DNA of 64,000 nt from Falciphora oryzae. Lineage: Eukaryota; Ascomycota; Sordariomycetes; Magnaporthales; Magnaporthaceae. Below the pieces are notes generated by a model. It saw only the letters and a list, made by a program, of their open reading frames with translations, was not told where the DNA came from and did not search any database. Shown here in pieces: positions 61,461-64,000 of the stretch. Position 1 is the first letter of the stretch; each line of letters starts with the position of its first letter. Where the stretch lies: the NCBI GenBank assembly GCA_000733355.1, contig JNVV01000039.1:174627-238626 (forward strand), written 5' to 3'. A program made the position numbers and the translations under genes.

Positions 61461-64000
61461 TTCTGGCCCTTTCGGAGAATTTCCGACCGACCATGTTGGG
61501 GCCTTGTTGTAACCGTAAGATTGATGATTCTCTCACCAGTGTCCCTCTCGCTTACAACCTACCTGGAAATTCCACGGGAGTGGGATGTAACTCCCCTTCC
61601 TCGCGCACACACCGTGGACACACACACCTTCCGTGGTCCTTCCTTGCTTGCACCTACCTGTTCTGGAAGGCCCAGCCCAATCGACGGGTTTGGTATCCGA
61701 ACAGAAAGAAAGCGCGAGACACTTTGGTAAAGAGCCGAAGCGGCACCCGACGTGCCTGCCGTGTGTGGCGCGCCAAAACAGGTTGGCAGCCCTGAGACGA
61801 CCTCTTCTTGTTTCCCAGGGATTCTCAGAGAACACCAGACCCAGCACACAACAGCCCCAGGTATGCGAACGTGCCGTCCACGTGCGCCGCTCCGGCGCCC
61901 TTGTCCCTCTTCGTGTTTTGTTTTTAGTAGCACGCATCCTGGTCGGTAGTCCCGTCCGTCCCCCCTCGGCGGAAAACAGGGATTCGGCGTGGACACCACC
62001 ACGGGCGTCAGACGACTCCGAAATAAGCGCCGGCCCCCGCGCCCGTCGTTCCGTACGACCCAAACCGACGGCTCAGCTTCCTGGCCCCGTGGGCCAAGCG
62101 GCAAGAGGCAAGGGGCAAGGGGCCCAGACGAGTCTCCCTTGGTGTGTGTGTGTGTGGTGCTGTTGTTGCATATGGCGCGCGGGTGAGATGTGAGATGTGA
62201 GAGAAGGAAAAGAAAGAGACTCGGACAGCGAACCGGGATCTTGCTCGCCACCCACCCAACATCCATGCCCCAAGCAAGGATTCGGGACGCGGGAAGAGAG
62301 CCCATCAAGGCGAGGAGCCGAGATTTGATCCGACTCGCCCTCCAGTAGAGGATGGCTGCGGCTCCCTTCATGGCTGCCACCTCAACCAAGAGCACCGTGA
62401 ACCCTCCCTGCCACAGGCGTTCGTCAACCAGCCGTCGAGACCTTCGCCAGCGGCGGCTTTGTGTTGTCGCATCCGGTTGCCTGCAGCCGGTGTGTTTTCC
62501 TCCAATTGCCCCTATCCCGCATCCGCTCGCTTTCTCTCCATTTCTCCCGCACGCTTGCTCTTTTCAGACTCAATGCTCTGCCAGCCCCTGACCGAGCAGC
62601 CGCCGAACCGGCTGGCGTGGCGGGGGGCACCATCTGATCTGCGCCGCCCAGCCCTCTTGTCTTTCTCTTGGTCCAGGGAAAATCACGGCCGGGGCGGTGC
62701 GCAAATGCTACCCCGTATCGCACGTGCATCACGCACCGATTTAGCCAACATGAGCGACGGCCAGGCTGCCCGCCGATCCCGGCCTTGGCCATCTGGCTAT
62801 CCGCCCCGTTTTCGCCGCGGGACAGTGCTGGACTCGCCCGACCGGCTTCCCTCGTCTCCTGTCTTCACAGTTCCTCCCGGCCCCAGGGAAACGTTTCTGG
62901 CCTCCCGGTAGCAGGGCAGCAGTCCAGAACTGGCCGACGTGATAGGCTTCCCGGAATAATAGGCCCTGCGGCGTAATAGACGCGGCTGCCGGCATCTGGC
63001 CGTCCAAGCCGGATGAGAAGCAATGTTATTACATGAGCATGCGACGACAAAGTGCAGAGAAAACTCTCTCCGCCATGGCTCCCATCGCCTGTTGTGCCTT
63101 GAAAACGAGGTGGCCGCCCTTTCTGGCCGCTTCCGGCTCGGGGAGGATTTGTGCCGACCCTCGCCCTCTAATTATCCATCTCTGTTTCTCTGCCGCAACC
63201 ACAAACTGTGACCGGTCTGGCCAACATCCTTCTCGGATCCCCGACACAATTGAGTGTGCCCCGACATTGGGTGGCCCGGCTCTGGCCGCGGGCGCTGTAG
63301 AGATGATGGGCTTATGAAATCCCCCCTTCTGTGCTGCACACCTTGGGGCCCTCCATCTCGGGTGACGAGGACGGCAGAGATCTGTCGGCAAGCCATCGGG
63401 TTGGCGTCGCCCTGTTCCTCCCCGAGCCTGCTGCCGAGTTCCGTTGCCGAGCCGAAACGAGACGTCGTCAGCACTTTCGGGACAGAGAGGCGCGAGCGCG
63501 CAGGTGGCGGTGGCGATAGGGTGTGAAGGGGAGGCGCGATGCGACGAAGACGCGGATGCTAACCGCGGCAGAGGCGGCTAGAACGATGCACCCCTCTATC
63601 CCCTTTTTTTTTTCTCCTTCATAAGCGCCATCCTTTTACCCGTCTACCTACCTCTAGCTGCCCCGTCTTCCCGCCTCAACTGCCATGAGGCCGAAAAGGT
63701 CTGGATTTGATGAGGGCAGTGCCGATGTTCCTGTTGGTCTGGTCCGTACTTGATAAGGTTGATCTTCACTGTTCGGAACCTCCGGCACTTTGCTTGGCCT
63801 CCCATTGGCTTGCTTGGCTGAGTGGATGGCTGCCGAGAACCCGAAGGATCGAGATGACGAGGTTCTTCGGTGCGCGGAAATCCACGAGCAGACCGATGAG
63901 ATGAGAGGGGGGTTGTGTGTGCCTCGCCTTCTCTACCTGGTCTATGCGCACGCAAACGAAACGCCCTTTTCGGCTTTCCGCTCTTGGGACGTCAAATCCG

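Larger units (their letters stand above)
59271..64000. other. Gene-free region to the window end
   Basis: About 4.7 kb with only short or low-complexity open frames on both strands. It has an A22 run at 61100-61121, an ATT/GTT repeat at 61428-61460, a GGT repeat near 60835-60862 and a GT repeat near 62141-62157. No protein or RNA gene was recognised. Confidence 0.45.

Noticed and set aside
1..64000. Secondary-metabolite cluster or new defence system
   Set aside because: No polyketide synthase, peptide synthetase, terpene cyclase, NLR-type receptor or transposase was recognised, and the genes present are functionally unrelated.

Overview
This window is nuclear DNA of a filamentous ascomycete (Pezizomycotina, most likely a Sordariomycete). 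The grounds are short GT-AG introns of about 60-165 bases, GC-rich codon use, and fungal-type families: a Det1-like phosphatase, a Dal5-family transporter, a subgroup-C LysM/GH18 chitinase locus, a 2000-residue hybrid histidine kinase, allantoicase, and an ankyrin-DIL protein. Intergenic spaces are long and rich in A/T homopolymers. The genus cannot be named from the sequence alone. There is one assembly gap (82 N at 23589-23670).

Layout. 0.9-2.9 kb: histidine-phosphatase protein (+). 4.1-6.6 kb: MFS transporter of 13 exons (-). 8.4-11.3 kb: M13 metallopeptidase of 7 exons (+). 13.3-14.3 kb: unrecognised acidic protein (+). 14.4-20.7 kb: a LysM gene (-) and a killer-toxin-like chitinase gene (+), both cut off at their 5' ends where they face each other and both frame-broken. 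20.7-24.6 kb: gene-free, with an AT-rich patch and the N gap. 24.6-30.7 kb: hybrid histidine kinase (+). 31.6-32.7 kb: allantoicase (-). 33.8-34.9 kb: cytochrome b561-like membrane protein (+). 36.0-37.6 kb: kinase with an unrecognised N-terminal domain (+). 38.6-41.4 kb: ankyrin-DIL protein (+). 45.0-48.1 kb: TBC/RabGAP (+). 48.9 kb: intron-containing tRNA-Ser(GCT). 49-57.5 kb: no gene recognised. 57.5-59.3 kb: proline/glutamine-rich protein (+). 59.3-64 kb: no gene recognised.

The genes do not form a single pathway or cluster. They look like dispersed housekeeping and signalling genes: purine-nitrogen salvage (allantoicase, possibly the Dal5-family transporter, although they are 25 kb apart), phosphorelay sensing (histidine kinase), Rab traffic (TBC protein) and possibly actin/myosin-linked transport (DIL protein). 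The most unusual region is the damaged LysM/chitinase pair. Two details of the transporter gene also stand out: a predicted 10-base exon, and a 3' splice site preceded by 39 adenines instead of a pyrimidine tract. I found no convincing new defence or mobile system. All exon boundaries are read by eye from splice signals, reading frame and recalled family conservation; no search was run.
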